Shown: in pieces, positions 1-11,650 of the stretch | Numbering within the stretch: the stretch's first letter is position 1 | Layout: every line of letters begins with the position of its first letter | Source of the DNA: Symsagittifera roscoffensis | Lineage: Eukaryota; Xenacoelomorpha; Acoela; Convolutidae | Direction of reading: 5' to 3' | Assembly (NCBI RefSeq): GCF_963678635.1 | Contig: NC_087062.1 | Location: forward strand, 14,491,289 to 14,555,288 | Length of the DNA: 64,000 bases | Notes under the pieces: model-generated | Told to the model about the DNA's origin: nothing | The model's input: the letters and a program-made list of their open reading frames with translations, nothing else | Databases searched by the model: none | Made by a program: the position numbers and the translations under genes

Positions 1-320
1 TGCTTTTTGAAAGTTTTTGAATTCTAAGATGAAGCTGAAAACTCCAAAAACTAAGTTCATTAGAATAAATCTTAAATTTCAAGTCTTAAATTAAGCATAA
101 ATAAGCTAATACAAGCACGCTCACTCGCTCGAATTAAAACAAAACAATCAAATATTACAAACCGGTTTTTCTCGACACAGAAAACTTTTCAACATTTTTT
201 TTCTGATATCATTCGAATCACGACTAAAGGGGCTTTCATATGATATATCAATCGACTCGATCATACGTTAACTTGTGATATCTGATTTTGCATTTTTTGC
301 ACGTTTTGTGATGAAATGAT
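1..320 (+). repeat. Interspersed AT-rich repeat, copy 1 (partial)
   Basis: This stretch shares a recognisable order of short blocks with about 3540-3840 and 29440-29720. The blocks are a run resembling TTAAATWAAGCATAA, a segment ending in GCTTGCT or CTCGCTCGAATT, then AATCACGACTRA followed by GATATATC and a TGTGATAT-like block. No coding potential is seen. It is probably an old dispersed non-autonomous element. The class is unknown. Confidence 0.5.
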
Positions 321-879
321 TTGGAGAAAACAGGAAACAAGGTACATTCGACAGTCACTGTACAAAGGCAAATCGAGTAAGGGTTTTTATCGAAAAAGGA
401 TAAAAAACAAAAATAAAAAAAATCATTTTATCTGTCGTTCATTTTGTCTGTTTATATCATTTTTTGTTATTTCATGATCAGCTCAACGAAAAAGAGTTCA
501 ATTACCTTTCGATTTGAATTACTTAACTCAAAATATATATTTCAAGTTTCAAATCAAATAAAGTATAGATAAAATTCAATTTTCTTTAAGGAAACTGTTT
601 GGTCAATTTTTTTTTGGTTTGAGGCAGTAGCAGAGTTAATGCTGCCCACAATTTTTCAGCTGCTAGACTCAAATCAACATTGCTTTAAATACTTGAGAAT
701 CCCAGCATTGAGCAGCCTTGTCTGTTGATACAGCTATTTTCGTGAATAACTTATCTCAAGATATGTGATTGAGAGGTAATTTTCAGTCGTCTACTCATAC
801 TAGCCCCAGCAGTTTCAAAAAGAAAAACTAGCCAACATACAAAAGGAAAAGGGTCAATGAAACCAATAAGACAAACGAA

Positions 880-1606
880 GAAAATGTGGAAATCGAGACA
901 AGCGTAAAAAATCAATAGTAGCCTTTTTCGATATCTTCAAAGTTTTCCATCTTCAGCGGCCTCATCTCATTTTCTGTCGGCCAGTTTGCCATGCTGTGCT
1001 CTGAATCTCCGTTGTGTTCATCATGGATGCTATAGTAAAGTTTTTGAGGCCAGTGATTCTTGGTCGGTAGGTGCGAGCTCATATAAGAAAACAATTCTGA
1101 ACATTCAAATAACTTAAAATGAGATATTTTTTTTGAAGATCGAATGGTGAAACTTTGAAGAGAAAAACATATTCAACCGACAACATATTCTTTGAAGATT
1201 GAATGGTGAAATTTTGAAGACAAAAAATATTCAACAGACAAATGAAAAAAAATCGATGAAGTCAAGGAGACAAAAAAATGATTTTATCGATTTTTTTTTC
1301 ATTTGTGTTGAATATGTTTTTTTTCATCAAAGTTTCACCATTCGATCTTCAAAGAAAATTATCTCATCTTAAATTATTTGAATGTTCAGAATTGTTTTCT
1401 TATATGAACTCGCACCTCCCGACCAAGAATCACTTGCCTCAAAAACTTTACTATAGCATCCATGATGAACACAACGGAGATTCAGAGCGCAGCATGGCAA
1501 GCTAGCCGACAGAAAATGAGATGGGGCCGCTGAAGTTGGAAAATTTTGAAGATATCGAAAAAGACTACCATTGATTTTTTACGCTTGTCTCGATTTCCAC
1601 ATTTTC
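880..1606. repeat. Foldback element (large inverted repeat)
   Basis: The left arm 880-1258 and right arm 1286-1606 are near-perfect reverse complements around a spacer of about 27 bp. The same short peptide (…KLYYSIHDEHNGDSE…) therefore appears on opposite strands of the two arms. The left arm holds an extra duplicated block of about 60 bp (1132-1186 and 1190-1245). The outer ends read GAAAATGTGGAAATCGAGAC and its complement. No transposase is inside. This fits a foldback/MITE-like non-autonomous element or a recent palindromic duplication. The ORFs in the arms are probably not genes. Confidence 0.8.
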
Positions 1607-2480
1607 AATTTCCCCCACTTGGTACTATTTTGAGATATCCATTTTTGGCTGACGACCCCTAAAATTTTTCTAAAGGCGCCAATATATACTAATTTTGAGG
1701 GGGGAGCGCGCGCCGAAAACGTGATTTTTTGGTCAAAACTTTCCAAAAAGTTTCTAAAAATTCCTTTCGGCCTGTTTTTTCAAATTTTTGCTTGCGGCGC
1801 AGAACATTTGGCTAAAATAGGGTATAACTTAAGCACAAAAAAAACTATTATAACATTTTATTTGTAACTTACCTGTTCTTCAAAAATCACTGATTTGTCT
1901 TGATTACTAACAAATGCAATAAATTCAGCTCTTTCATTTGCAGACGTTTAGTTGAATTCTCTATCTTCCTGATTGGTTGTCTTCGCGCAACTGAGAAATA
2001 AACAGATCAAAAATTAAATTAAGAGAATGAGCCGAACTGAATAAAAGGTAACATGTCCTCCCTAGAGTATCTAGATACTGTAGAAATAAAATAACATAAG
2101 AATTAGCAGCATCTGATTTAACCTTACATTGAAAGGGTCTTTTCTGTTATACAACATAAAACTTCCAAATGGTTAATTGCGTTTCTTTTTTATTGAAAAT
2201 CCAAATTTTCTTTTGCGCGAATAAAACTTAACCAATCAGATTCAAGCATTGTGGTCTTATTTTCAAAATAACAAACTAAGCTATAGTTAATTGGGAAAAT
2301 GTTAAGAAAACTGATACTTCTTTTGAAGAATTTAGAACTTTCAAGATCCAAAAAAAATCACCAGTTAATGCGCCTTCATTTTAGCGAATGAATTCCAGGG
2401 CGAAGAAGAGCAACTTCTGTCGCGCGGTTGCGACCGTCGCAACTCAAAGCCGGCTCTCGCTTCCTCAAAAAGATATGCGA
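1607..2480. other. Gene-free AT-rich stretch with dispersed repeat
   Basis: No coding signal is seen. Around 1697-1810 a block with GAGCGCGCGCCGAAAA, a later CGGCCTGTTTTTT and GCGGCGCAGAA resembles the block at 11404-11510, so it is likely a second copy of the same dispersed repeat. Confidence 0.4.
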
Positions 2481-2489
2481 TTCATACAT

Positions 2490-2690
2490 AGTATGTTGCG
2501 ACTTTCCGCAACAAAGAATTTTTCGGCGCGACTTTTATGCAACCAAGAAAACTCTGTACCGCTTTGCCGGACCCACAAAACATATGCTGTCACTTTGCCA
2601 GACCAAGAAATTTCTGTGCGACTTAGCGCAACCAAAAAATATGCCGCAACTCTCCACAATAAAAACTCTACACGACTCAGATGAGATATG
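2490..2690. repeat. Degenerate minisatellite, unit about 26-33 bp
   Basis: About six imperfect units follow the pattern RACTTTGCGCAACCAA followed by AAATTCTGTGCG. Because units vary in length, long spurious ORFs appear on both strands here. These are not supported as genes. Confidence 0.6.
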
Positions 2691-2989
2691 ACGCAAGTTA
2701 GTTTCATGAAAAAATGAGGCAGTATACCGTATGAACAAGGGTAGAAATAGCCGATCTCTGCTGTATCTACTTTCAATTCGAGCACAAAATCAGATCTCAA
2801 CTGAAAACCCCTTAAACTAGACAGGGGCTCGTCTAGGAAACAAATTCTGAACGAACCTCGAGCATAATCAAAACTGGTGGATCACTGTCAAAACATATCC
2901 AAAAAACGTACAAAATAACAAGCCACTCAATGAGAGTATTTTTTTCCAATGTAAGAAAGTATGTAAGTAGATAGAAATTTATTTATTTA

Positions 2990-3275
2990 ATTATTGAATG
3001 AATGTATGTTTGTATATATGTATGTATATATCTATGTATCTATGAATGCATGTACGTATGTATGTAAATACGTATGTATGTATGTATGTATGTATGTATG
3101 TATTTATGTATGCATGTATTTATGTATGCATGTATTTATGTATGCATGTATTTATGTATTTATGTATGCATGTATTTATGTATGCATATATGCATGTATG
3201 TATGTATGTATGTATGTATGTATGTATGTATGTATATTATGTATGTATGTATATAAGTGTGTGTGTATGTTTGCA
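2990..3275. repeat. ATGT tetranucleotide microsatellite
   Basis: Long runs of ATGT are mixed with a longer unit of the type TTTATGTATGCATGTA. The Met/Tyr/Val/Cys-rich ORFs that arise in several frames are consequences of the repeat. Confidence 0.95.
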
Positions 3276-3539
3276 TTTTGTATGAATATGTAGATTTAGG
3301 GGATTGTTTTTAACGGCATAGCAAAGTGCTCCCTTGGGTAAGGAATTCAGCGGGGCCACCAAGTTTCACTACTATTACAATCCCGAAAGGGTTATTTAAG
3401 ATCATTTACTGTATTACCTTGTTTGCTCAATTTCACGAGCTGCTCTTCTGGCTGTATTGTTCGCACTCACAAGAAATTCAATTGCAATCAAAAAAACAAG
3501 TAGCACAATGTTCCGACCACGGTCTTTCGAAAACTACGG

Positions 3540-3840
3540 TTTAGAAAGTTTTTTTTCAAAATGAAGCTAAAAAATCTGTAACCCTAATTTTACTTGCTTA
3601 AAATCAAGCTTCACGGTCTTAAATAAAGCATGATTCAGCTGTTTTAAGGCCGTTCGCTTGCTTTATTCACACTGGAAAAAGTTAGGAAAAGTTTTTAAAG
3701 TGGTTAGAATCACGACTGACAGGGTTTTGATATGATATATCACTCAACCCAGTCCGATGATTATTTGTGGTAACTGAATTCGCGTGGACCTGAAAAACTA
3801 ACACACACCCGAAAGTTCCTCCCGATTTTTCAAATGGTCG
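3540..3840 (+). repeat. Interspersed AT-rich repeat, copy 2
   Basis: This is the same block order as at 1-320 and 29440-29720, including AGAATCACGACTGA, GATATGATATATCAC and a downstream TTCGCGTGGACCTGAAAA block. No gene is seen in 3300-4340 apart from this repeat. Confidence 0.55.
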
Positions 3841-4346
3841 CAACAATAAATTCAAATGCAGAGGACTTCAAAAAGAAAAGAACATAATTTAGTAATCTAC
3901 TTTAAAGGAAAGAGTGCACGATCAATAAACACCATCGCCTTATTGCAATTCAGCTTCGAGAATAAACTTTCCTCTCGCTTAGTACTATTGTCCGACCTAG
4001 GGGTAGGCTGGTTTTCGTCTTTCCAATTCACCCAAAGGCAAGTAACGTTTACTTACTATCATAGCTAAGTTCAATCCAACGTTTCAATCCAGCTAGTTCC
4101 ACTCTCCATCAATCCACTTGATTCTTGCTATTCAGTAGCCACATCCTTAAAAGTTCTGTTTTCCTTTCTCGATGGAAAAAATTCCTCAAGTATGAGCAAG
4201 GTAATCGATATCTATTTCCAATGGTTAGCGCTGGGGGGCGAGCCACTTTCCGGAGTTAACTCGGGGGTGTTTTGTCCAAATTTGGGTCGAAACGCCCAAA
4301 CGATCTTTAAAAGTCACTCGGGGTCAATCTTTCATATTTGAGGCAA

Positions 4347-4495
4347 GAAACCCACAGGGATTATATCTACCAAGTTCCATCCAGAGCCCAGCAGTACTTC
4401 CAAAATGGCCAAGAAAAACATAGGGACCCAGAAACCCATAGGGATTATATCTACCAAGTTCCATCCAGAGCCCATCAGTACTTCCATCAGTATAC
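4347..4495. repeat. 84-bp tandem duplication
   Basis: Two head-to-tail copies begin GAAACCCAYAGGGATTATAT at 4347 and 4431 and share the following CCATCCAGAGCCCA block. The second copy diverges after about 65 bp. No coding function is evident. Confidence 0.85.
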
Positions 4496-4689
4496 CATTT
4501 TTAAGGTACACTATCAATATTCCTGGGACACGGCTTTTAACAACGGAAGGAATTGCAGAAAGAGTTTCATTTATCAGGAGTCTTTTGTTGGCGCCAGTAT
4601 TTAGGGTCTAATACCGCCCTATCACAATGCTCTCGTTCAATTTTTTGCATAAATTGCTTATTTCCGGTAAACAGCGTGGTTTTAGCGAG

Positions 4690-5010
4690 TGCTAATAACT
4701 TTTGCTTCAAATTCTAAAACATAACTTCTTATCGCTAATCTGTTGTGACTACCTACCGTATCCAAAATTTGCCTCCTGCAGTCGGGATGGGGGCTATTTA
4801 CACAGGGCATAACACCGTAAGAAGGGGTCAAGGCTGATGGGAATTCGGAACTTAAGCGTCCCCAACTAGCTCAATATCATACTAAAATTAAGTCCCATTC
4901 CCATTCCCACCGCTTTTTACTGAGTTTCAATAGAGCAATTTGCCTATCGGGACTTAAGTTTTGCGCCATATGAGGAACTATTGCTTTTAAAGACTTGATC
5001 TTTTTTCGGG
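4690..5010 (+). repeat. Diverged direct repeat, left copy
   Basis: This block matches, with many changes, 9050-9545. Shared strings include GCWAATAACTTYTG, TACCGTATCCWAA, CTATTTACNNAGGGCATAACA and the GGGACT…GGCCATT-like end. A possible weaker third copy lies at 5650-5850. The two clear copies flank the OTU-like pseudogene and may be old terminal repeats of one element, or just a common dispersed family. Confidence 0.45.
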
Positions 5011-6076
5011 ACTTGACCATTTATTTCATTTTTTAACTGTCATCATGGGGAATTTGACTGTTTAGACCCAAAATATCCCTTCTATATTGTCCGCTTAGTC
5101 CCTTCCCTAAATACCAGAACCAGCAAGGGGTGAGCTGTGATCCGGTATTTGGTGACAATCCTTCCGGTTGAAAGGTTGAATTTGGTGGTCGATCGATGTA
5201 CCACACTGGGTTCTGCCACCTTTGATCGATTGCTCTCGACTGTTCCCTTCCTCGGAAAGAATCGCAAAAAACTGGATAGTAATTGAATTCAGAAATAAAA
5301 ATATAAACTGCCGATATAAGGACCGCTAAGTGGCCTGAATACAAGAAAGGAAAACGGGGGTCTTGGGGTCAAAATGCCAAATGACTTCTTAGAGGTCATC
5401 CGAGGTCAAACGCGTCCAAACGTCTTATTTTCGATGGGAGATCATCCCCACTAAGTTTCATTCATATCGGACCATCCCTTCCCATATTTTCGAAAAAAAT
5501 TTGGGTCAATTAACACTTTTCCCTAAAACTGCCATTTTCACCCCAGAGGAAGTTCCGGAGAGGATTGGGTCACTAGGGGTCCCCCTACTGGGTTGCCCCC
5601 CCCCTTCACATTGGTGCAATTAAAATCACAAGTCAATTATCTTTATCAGGTGTTAGTAGCCTAACTCAATTTTCAAGTGCTAATAGCTTCCGACGTAGCC
5701 GCCGGATTGGGTCCAAACATTAATAAATTATAGGTCTTCCCCCAACCTACCATCCCCCCAAGTTTCAGCCTCCTAGCATTATCAGGGGTCGAGAAATAAC
5801 AAAAAGTGGGTTTTGCTTACATAGGGCGTAAAACCGGAAGTAATAACCAGATGCGTTCAAAATCCCGGTGGTCAACTTCCCTCGCCTAGGGCTACAACAT
5901 ATTGCAATATGAAGTCATTCTGACCATTAGTTACCGGTTTACAAAAAGTGCTAATTGCATTTTCGGAAATCATTATCACTCGCCCCCCAGGGGTCTGGAA
6001 ATTGGCATGTCCGACTAAAATTATCTCTATTAGTCACCCACCAATTTTCATAAGGATCGGACCAGTTTCCCAATCC

Positions 6077-6091
6077 GGGGGGGGGGGGGGG
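6077..6091 (+). repeat. Poly-G tract (15 G)
   Basis: Fifteen consecutive G residues are followed by TTTCCAGATTTTG. The tract resembles the one at 7421-7434, which is followed by TTTCTGGATCG. It could form G-quadruplex structures on the G-rich strand. Confidence 0.9.
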
Positions 6092-6271
6092 TTTCCAGAT
6101 TTTGCGCGCTTTTTTAAATTCTTCGCCCTAGAGGTCAAATTCAAGGTGCAGAGTCCGATTACGATTGTTTGCTCTCAAACTAAGCTTATCTATCACTTAA
6201 TTTCATTGCTACAAGGTCATACAGTCGGTTTACGTTAAAATCAAATTTCGCAATTTTCGACCATTTTCATC

Positions 6272-7255
6272 ATGAATTACCAATCTTACACCGATATCGT
6301 CGATTACCTAAGGGCTAAGGCTGAGGGTGGGGAAGCTTTCCCCCCTACGTTTACCTCAAGGCAAAAGAGAGACTTTAACAGGAAAGTTAGGTCTTATTCA
6401 CTCAACGGTTCTGAGCTTACTCGCGCCGGCCAAGAGGTGTTACACGAAAATAATGTAGAAGATACCCTTCGTCGTATTCATGAGGCAGATTTAGACCACA
6501 CTGGCGACTGCAAGGTCTTACAGCAAAAGTGTCTCGTGCAATACCGCGCAGAAAACTTACGAGGTAACTGCCAAGATGTCAACGTAACCTGCACCAAATG
6601 TAAGGAAGAGCGAATGGTCATCCTAGACATCGTTCCGATGTATCATCTATCGCATAAAACGCGGGCGAACATATGCCAGACCCTAATGATGCCCGTCGAA
6701 AACTCGGGAAATAGAAAAAGAAAGTTGCTTGTTCCCATATACACCGCCGGGGACCGCCCGGTCCACGCCCAGGACTACGCGAATTTCGACCCTGATATTC
6801 ATGAACCGATTCGGATCGATTGCGTACAGGATAAATCATCGTGTTTCTTAGATTGCGTTCATTGCCTTATGACCGGGGAAAAGGAACCTTCTACCCGGCT
6901 CCAGGAAGCTCTTACTATATGGCGGAAAGAAGAATATAACAGGGTGGGGTCCTTTTATTACCCTTACAATGATCCCGATATACCCTTACTAGAGCGGAGC
7001 TCACCGATCCCGATATGCATGTTGTCGCGGAAAAGTTGGGGGTACACATTTACGAGTACCGGTCTGACATGAATCCCCCCAGTGGTACTAAGTTGCGGGG
7101 CATAAGCGGGGGCGTGGGGGTACCGAGGTCCAAGAAGCCATTTACTTATACTACAGTGTTGGGGTGGGAGAAGGGGGAAACGACGAGGGGCATACCGAGC
7201 TCATTGTCGGGAGAAAGATGAGGCGGGGATAATTCACATTTTATTTTACCTATAA
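6272..7255 (+). pseudogene. Integrase-type zinc finger plus OTU-like protease ORF, decayed
   Basis: An open frame of 266 codons starts at ATG 6272 and continues in two further frames (from about 7015 and about 7220), so at least two frameshifts are present. Residues about 65-115 look like the H2C2 zinc-binding domain found in retroviral-type integrases: an upstream SYSLNGSELTR strand, then H-x4-H and a C-x2-C (CTKC). A catalytic DDE core does not follow. The next part has DCVQDKSSCF, resembling the D…CF nucleophile block of OTU cysteine proteases, an FYYPYNDP motif, and a C-terminal IIHILFYL block. Ginger-type DNA transposons are known to combine integrase-like transposases with OTU domains. 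This could be a fragment or derivative of one. The family assignment is inference. Confidence 0.45.
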
Positions 7256-7420
7256 CCCCTTTGGCTTAATTCGATATTCATAGTTCCATACCATTACACG
7301 TATAATTTCAACATAGCCAATTTATCGGTCATTAACTTGGTTCAAACCAACTTGCAAAGTTTGGACAATTTTGGTGCATGTATTTCTTATCACTTATCTT
7401 TGTTACATATTTGCTACATT

Positions 7421-7434
7421 GGGGGGGGGGGGGG
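7421..7434 (+). repeat. Poly-G tract (14 G)
   Basis: Fourteen G residues are followed by TTTCTGGATCG. The tract is in the same sequence context as 6077-6091, which suggests that both come from copies of one repeat. Confidence 0.9.
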
Positions 7435-8625
7435 TTTCTGGATCGACCAAATCATTCAATCTGTCAGCTCCCATATTCATCACCTTAACAACTACCATCC
7501 CCGAAGTTATCCAATCCTTATACAAATTGGCAGGAACCAAATCAATATTCGAATAAATTTTACATCTAATTTCCATCCCCCATAAGCCGCAAAATCCCGA
7601 TTTTGACTAATATAAACTTTCTATACTTTAGAATCACCATACACCATGCTCCGAAAAATAATCGTATCCTTCCCGGTGGGAGAGCATGCCTTTCTCTGGA
7701 GAGCCTCTCCTTGGGACCCACCCCGCCTCCAAACGATCCGTGACGATCATCGCGGGAGCAAAGTGGGGGAACACGTCCCGACAATGCCGGGTAACAACCC
7801 TGGTAATGTGCTCCACATCGTCCGAGAGATCTTCATTCCAGGTTGTTAATCCTGAAGGAGCAGCGGGAAAGAGTCTGTTAAAGGCTCTGAAGAACTACCG
7901 GGAAGAACTGCGCCTCAGGGATGGGGGAATCCCTCTGCTCCTTCAGATAGAGGAGTTAATATAAGTGTTGGGGGTGACATTTGATCCCCCCCACACCGAC
8001 ACCCGACTGTGGTTGCCGGAGGAGAGGAGGGAACGGGAAGTATTCGAGAGGAGTTAACCCACCCAAAACAAACTGAAAAGTTTAAGTTAATCGTCTTCAT
8101 GTATTTAATTTCATTAACCAAGAAAAATTTGTACCATAATTCAAATGTTCAGCAAAAGAAATGACTTCTTTTTTTTAGAGCGCACGTTTTGAAAATATTC
8201 GGTTCTAAAATGTTCAAGTTTGAAATGAGTCAAAAGTTCACAGGTCTCAATTTTGTAAATTTCGCGCACATTTGTCAAAATTGGTGACTTTTGATCTTAT
8301 CTTATCAAAATTGGTTACATTCAAAATAACATGGGGATAAAATTAGCTATCTGAATTGGTAAGTATCACTTTTGAACTATCTTTCAACTCCCCCGCCAAT
8401 AGTTTCGCGCCTACGCCTAATTTCCGTGACGCACGAGGTCGGTCCGATTATCACGTGTGAAAATCGCGATCTTACATTAACTATCGTACTGATTATTCAA
8501 TACCTATTTTCTTTTAAACAACAAAAATTACACCTGGACGGTAAAATTCTTCGAATCGATCAAAGCGTTGCTCCAATCTTACAGCGAACTCACGAAAGAG
8601 ATTTGGAGTAACGAGAAGGATGGAC

Positions 8626-8850
8626 AATGTTAAAGCAGGTGGCCGGCTCTAAGTATTAAGCGGAATCCCTGCGAGGGCACTCCCGGAACGTGTGCCTCAG
8701 CTGCGAGAAGCGATGGGCCGTTTTGCTGAATGATGGCACCATGAAACACTTGAGCGCCGAGAGTGCAGCAAGTTAGGCGAGCGGTTGGGTTTGGCCATGC
8801 ATGGGCAAAACTCCCGTCCTCACCAAGGAGAGGAACACTTAAAACCCAAT
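8626..8850 (+). pseudogene. Possible zinc-finger protein remnant
   Basis: A locally GC-rich segment reads in one frame through two stops. It contains NVCLSCEKRW, a C-x2-C pair, and a downstream NDGTMKHLSAE block. It stands out from its AT-rich surroundings, so it is probably an old coding fragment of a mobile element. No family is recognised. The rest of 7260-10790 shows no gene I can support. Confidence 0.2.
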
Positions 8851-9049
8851 AACTCACAAACCGACTCTAATTGAAGGTGCCCGCTTCAAGCCGAGCTTTT
8901 TTCTGGACTGCCTGCATTAATTACTTACCAAGACACGCTTCCTTTTCAAGCAGCCCCAGAAAACATTCACGTCCCGGTCCCTGTCCTTTTGTTTCTAATT
9001 TATCGTTTTTGGACAGTGGAAATCTACAATCGAATGTTTTCCCAAGTGC

Positions 9050-9545
9050 AAATAACTTCTGTTCCAACCAATGTATTTGCTTCAAGTTCTAATACATGGG
9101 ATAAATTGTCATTATTTACCGTATCCTAAAGTTTGGCTTCCTGCAATCATTGCTGGCCGAAGAAAGACTTCCGGAAGACGGGGTGTCGACTATTTACTTA
9201 GGGCATAACAACTAAGTAGGGGTCTAAGGAGTGTGGGATTCGCGGTTAACGCTTCTCTTAACTAGCGCACTAAAACATACGAAACTTCGACTAGTTAGTG
9301 AGTTAACAGGGCAAATTACACTTCCGGAAACCGTTTTTGCCGAAGCCAAGGGGTTTAGGTTGTTCTTGCATGCCCCAGTCAAATCATCTCTAGTATCCCT
9401 CCGAGTTTCATGAAGTTAAATTTGATAATTCTGATTTGGGGGGGTTGTATTTGCTATCTTCAGTCGGGTTTTCCGTTATAGCAGGGACTATTTCTTTCAA
9501 AGAATTGAACTAGTTTGGACTCGGCCATTCGTTATCTTTTCTACT
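9050..9545 (+). repeat. Diverged direct repeat, right copy
   Basis: This is the partner of 4690-5010, about 4.4 kb away in the same orientation, with the same order of conserved blocks. Divergence by eye is about a quarter to a third of positions. Confidence 0.45.
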
Positions 9546-10806
9546 GGTCGTATTGATTAGTCAAAAATAAGCTGAGTACTATTCATTTGCCTTCAAGATT
9601 TACGTCAGTTGCTATACATAATGGGTTCAAAATCTTACAATGCAAACTTAAAACTTCACACGGCTAGACGAAGTCCTAGGGCAAGGAGGTTATTCCCTAA
9701 CTAAGTAGAATACGAAAGGCAACGTTCCACCTTAAGGCCTGTAGTATTGCAAATACTACACGGACAAAAGGCCATTGTCTAAATTGTCTACTTAACTTGA
9801 ATAAGACTCAATTCTAAATAAGCCGTTTTAAATTAAAGCATATAGTCACTAAATCAGAAATTGACTGATTTATTCCTATTAGGACTATAAAATCGTGTTT
9901 TGAAAAACACCTAGTTTTTAAATACTTGGCTAAAATTTCTAACTTTTCATGCTCAGTATTTTAAAGGAGCGTTGATAACTAACACCTTTTTTTTCAACTA
10001 AAACAAAATGAAAAAAAATTATTAGTCTTGCTGGCTGTCCAGGATTTCTCCCTGCTTTGATTAAGCAGAGATGCACCTGGAAAATAAAACATCAGATAAA
10101 AGACTATGGATTTTTAATGAAATAGAACTGAAGGCTGCGGTTTTAATCAAAAGGGACTTATAAATAGAATATTATTGATTTGAAAACAAAATAATATGTT
10201 GAAAATTCCCTGATGATGAAGGGATATAAAGGAGCAGGTGTAACCTGAGTACTTTAATAGATGAATCAACCACCGGTTTATGATTATGAGCAAAGAACTG
10301 GTCTGAAATCTTCCTTGCTTCATTTTGCTCTGTCAGTAGTAAGTCACTCAATCTTCTCAAATTTAGCTTCACAAGAAAAATTAATTTCAATTTTCTGTTT
10401 TTTACTATCTGATAAAATTAGTCTTTTTCAACAAGAAAAAAGAATTCAGTTTTTTCTTTTAAAATCGATCAAAAAGTAAATCGAGAGAAACAAAACAATA
10501 CAGCAACCATACACTGACGATCACCCAGTAACTCACCGGGCAAATCCACGAACGACGTCTAATCAATCCAGGAGAAACAAAACTGACCTACCTATTGAAG
10601 CTTGACTCGAGTAATCAACACCACCATCAACCATAGTAAGAAGGTAAAATATTAAAGAAAAAACAGGATTATAAACCCCATCATAGATATATTTCATTAA
10701 GCTGTTCGATTCATTTATATAAAACAATATCCCTGTCAATCAAACCAGTCAATTTTTCAGACAATTGTTTCTTTCAAAAAAAACCAACCGATTAAAAATT
10801 AACTAC

Positions 10807-10879
10807 TGCTAATATTTAGCAACTTCGCGAAAATGAATAGAAATTTTCATCATTTTCGCGAAGTTGCTGAATATTAGCA
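10807..10879. repeat. Near-perfect 30-bp hairpin
   Basis: Arms 10807-10836 and 10850-10879 are complementary except for one position, with a 13-nt loop. The arm contains the block AGCAACTTCGCGAAAATGA. Either strand would form a long RNA hairpin. It may be the palindromic end of a small transposon or a hairpin RNA precursor. No flanking evidence decides between these. Confidence 0.8.
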
Positions 10880-11403
10880 ATTCTAATTTCAACATTTACA
10901 CTTCTTGTCATTCTCCAGAATGATGATACGCAAAAAGTATCGGGTTCTCACAAAGTTACTCGTTATGACTGTTCCGCGATGCAGGAAAATCAAATGTATG
11001 CTTTAAATCAAGTGGCTCCATGTAAAATTAGCCCAGAAAACCTCTTATACTACCAACCTCTTATACTACCGATAGCACAATTAGCGCATATCAGCGGTCT
11101 TATATATCATACGTGAACGCAGTTATAAGTAAAGTAAAATAATTTCCCATTCGTTATAACTGCGGAATGTGAGCAAATTCCTCCATCGTTCAGAACATGA
11201 ACATGATTACCTATGAAATTATTAAACCACCGGAAGATTGCGAAAAAGCAGCAAAAGACAACAAAATTACAATGAATGAAGATGGACACACCCATGAACT
11301 AATTGTCAAGATGGATGAAAGTATTCTACAATACAGAAACGAAGGAACGTTACTAGACGGCGACAGTTCGACAGCATGTAACCTTTGGCACCAATATAAC
11401 TAA
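10874..11403 (+). pseudogene. Retroelement glycoprotein-like ORF fragment, decayed
   Basis: Two overlapping reading frames look like parts of one protein. The first (about 10919-11113) contains TRYDCSAMQENQMYALNQV, followed by APCKISPENL. The second (11197-11403, extending upstream through a stop) contains IIKPPEDCEKAAK and ends NLWHQYN. The cysteine spacing and the conserved NQVAPC and PE-C motifs resemble the envelope-like glycoproteins carried by some invertebrate LTR retroelements. This is recognition from memory of the family pattern and is not proven. At least one frameshift and internal stops break it. There is no pol next to it. Confidence 0.35.
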
Positions 11404-11650
11404 ATTTGAGGCGAGAGCTCTCGCCGAAAAAAAACGCAAATGCTCAAAGAACAATAGCCTGTTTTTTTTTTTAATTTTGCCCCTGCGGCGCATAATAATA
11501 AAATTTTCGACAAAATTGGGACCTTATAATCTTTTCAGAGAGCTCGGAAACCTAAAAATTGCCGGCAAAATTGTCTTTTTTTTTCGAAAAACCGCCCTCT
11601 CGAAAAAATTCTAGATCCACCCCCTGGAAACAAAAAATTAAAGCCGCTAT
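11404..11650. repeat. Dispersed repeat with 16-bp perfect palindrome
   Basis: GGCGAGAGCTCTCGCC at 11410-11425 is a perfect palindrome. The surrounding block (GCCGAAAA…CCTGTTTTTTTT…GCGGCGCA) resembles 1697-1810. It lies just past the 3' end of the zinc-transporter gene. Confidence 0.5.

Noticed and set aside
2994-3293. Met/Tyr/Cys-rich ORFs of up to 99 codons
   Set aside because: They are translations of the ATGT microsatellite in several frames.
8630-8857. 75-codon minus-strand ORF
   Set aside because: The opposite strand has the better coding pattern (C-x2-C relic), so this is a shadow frame.
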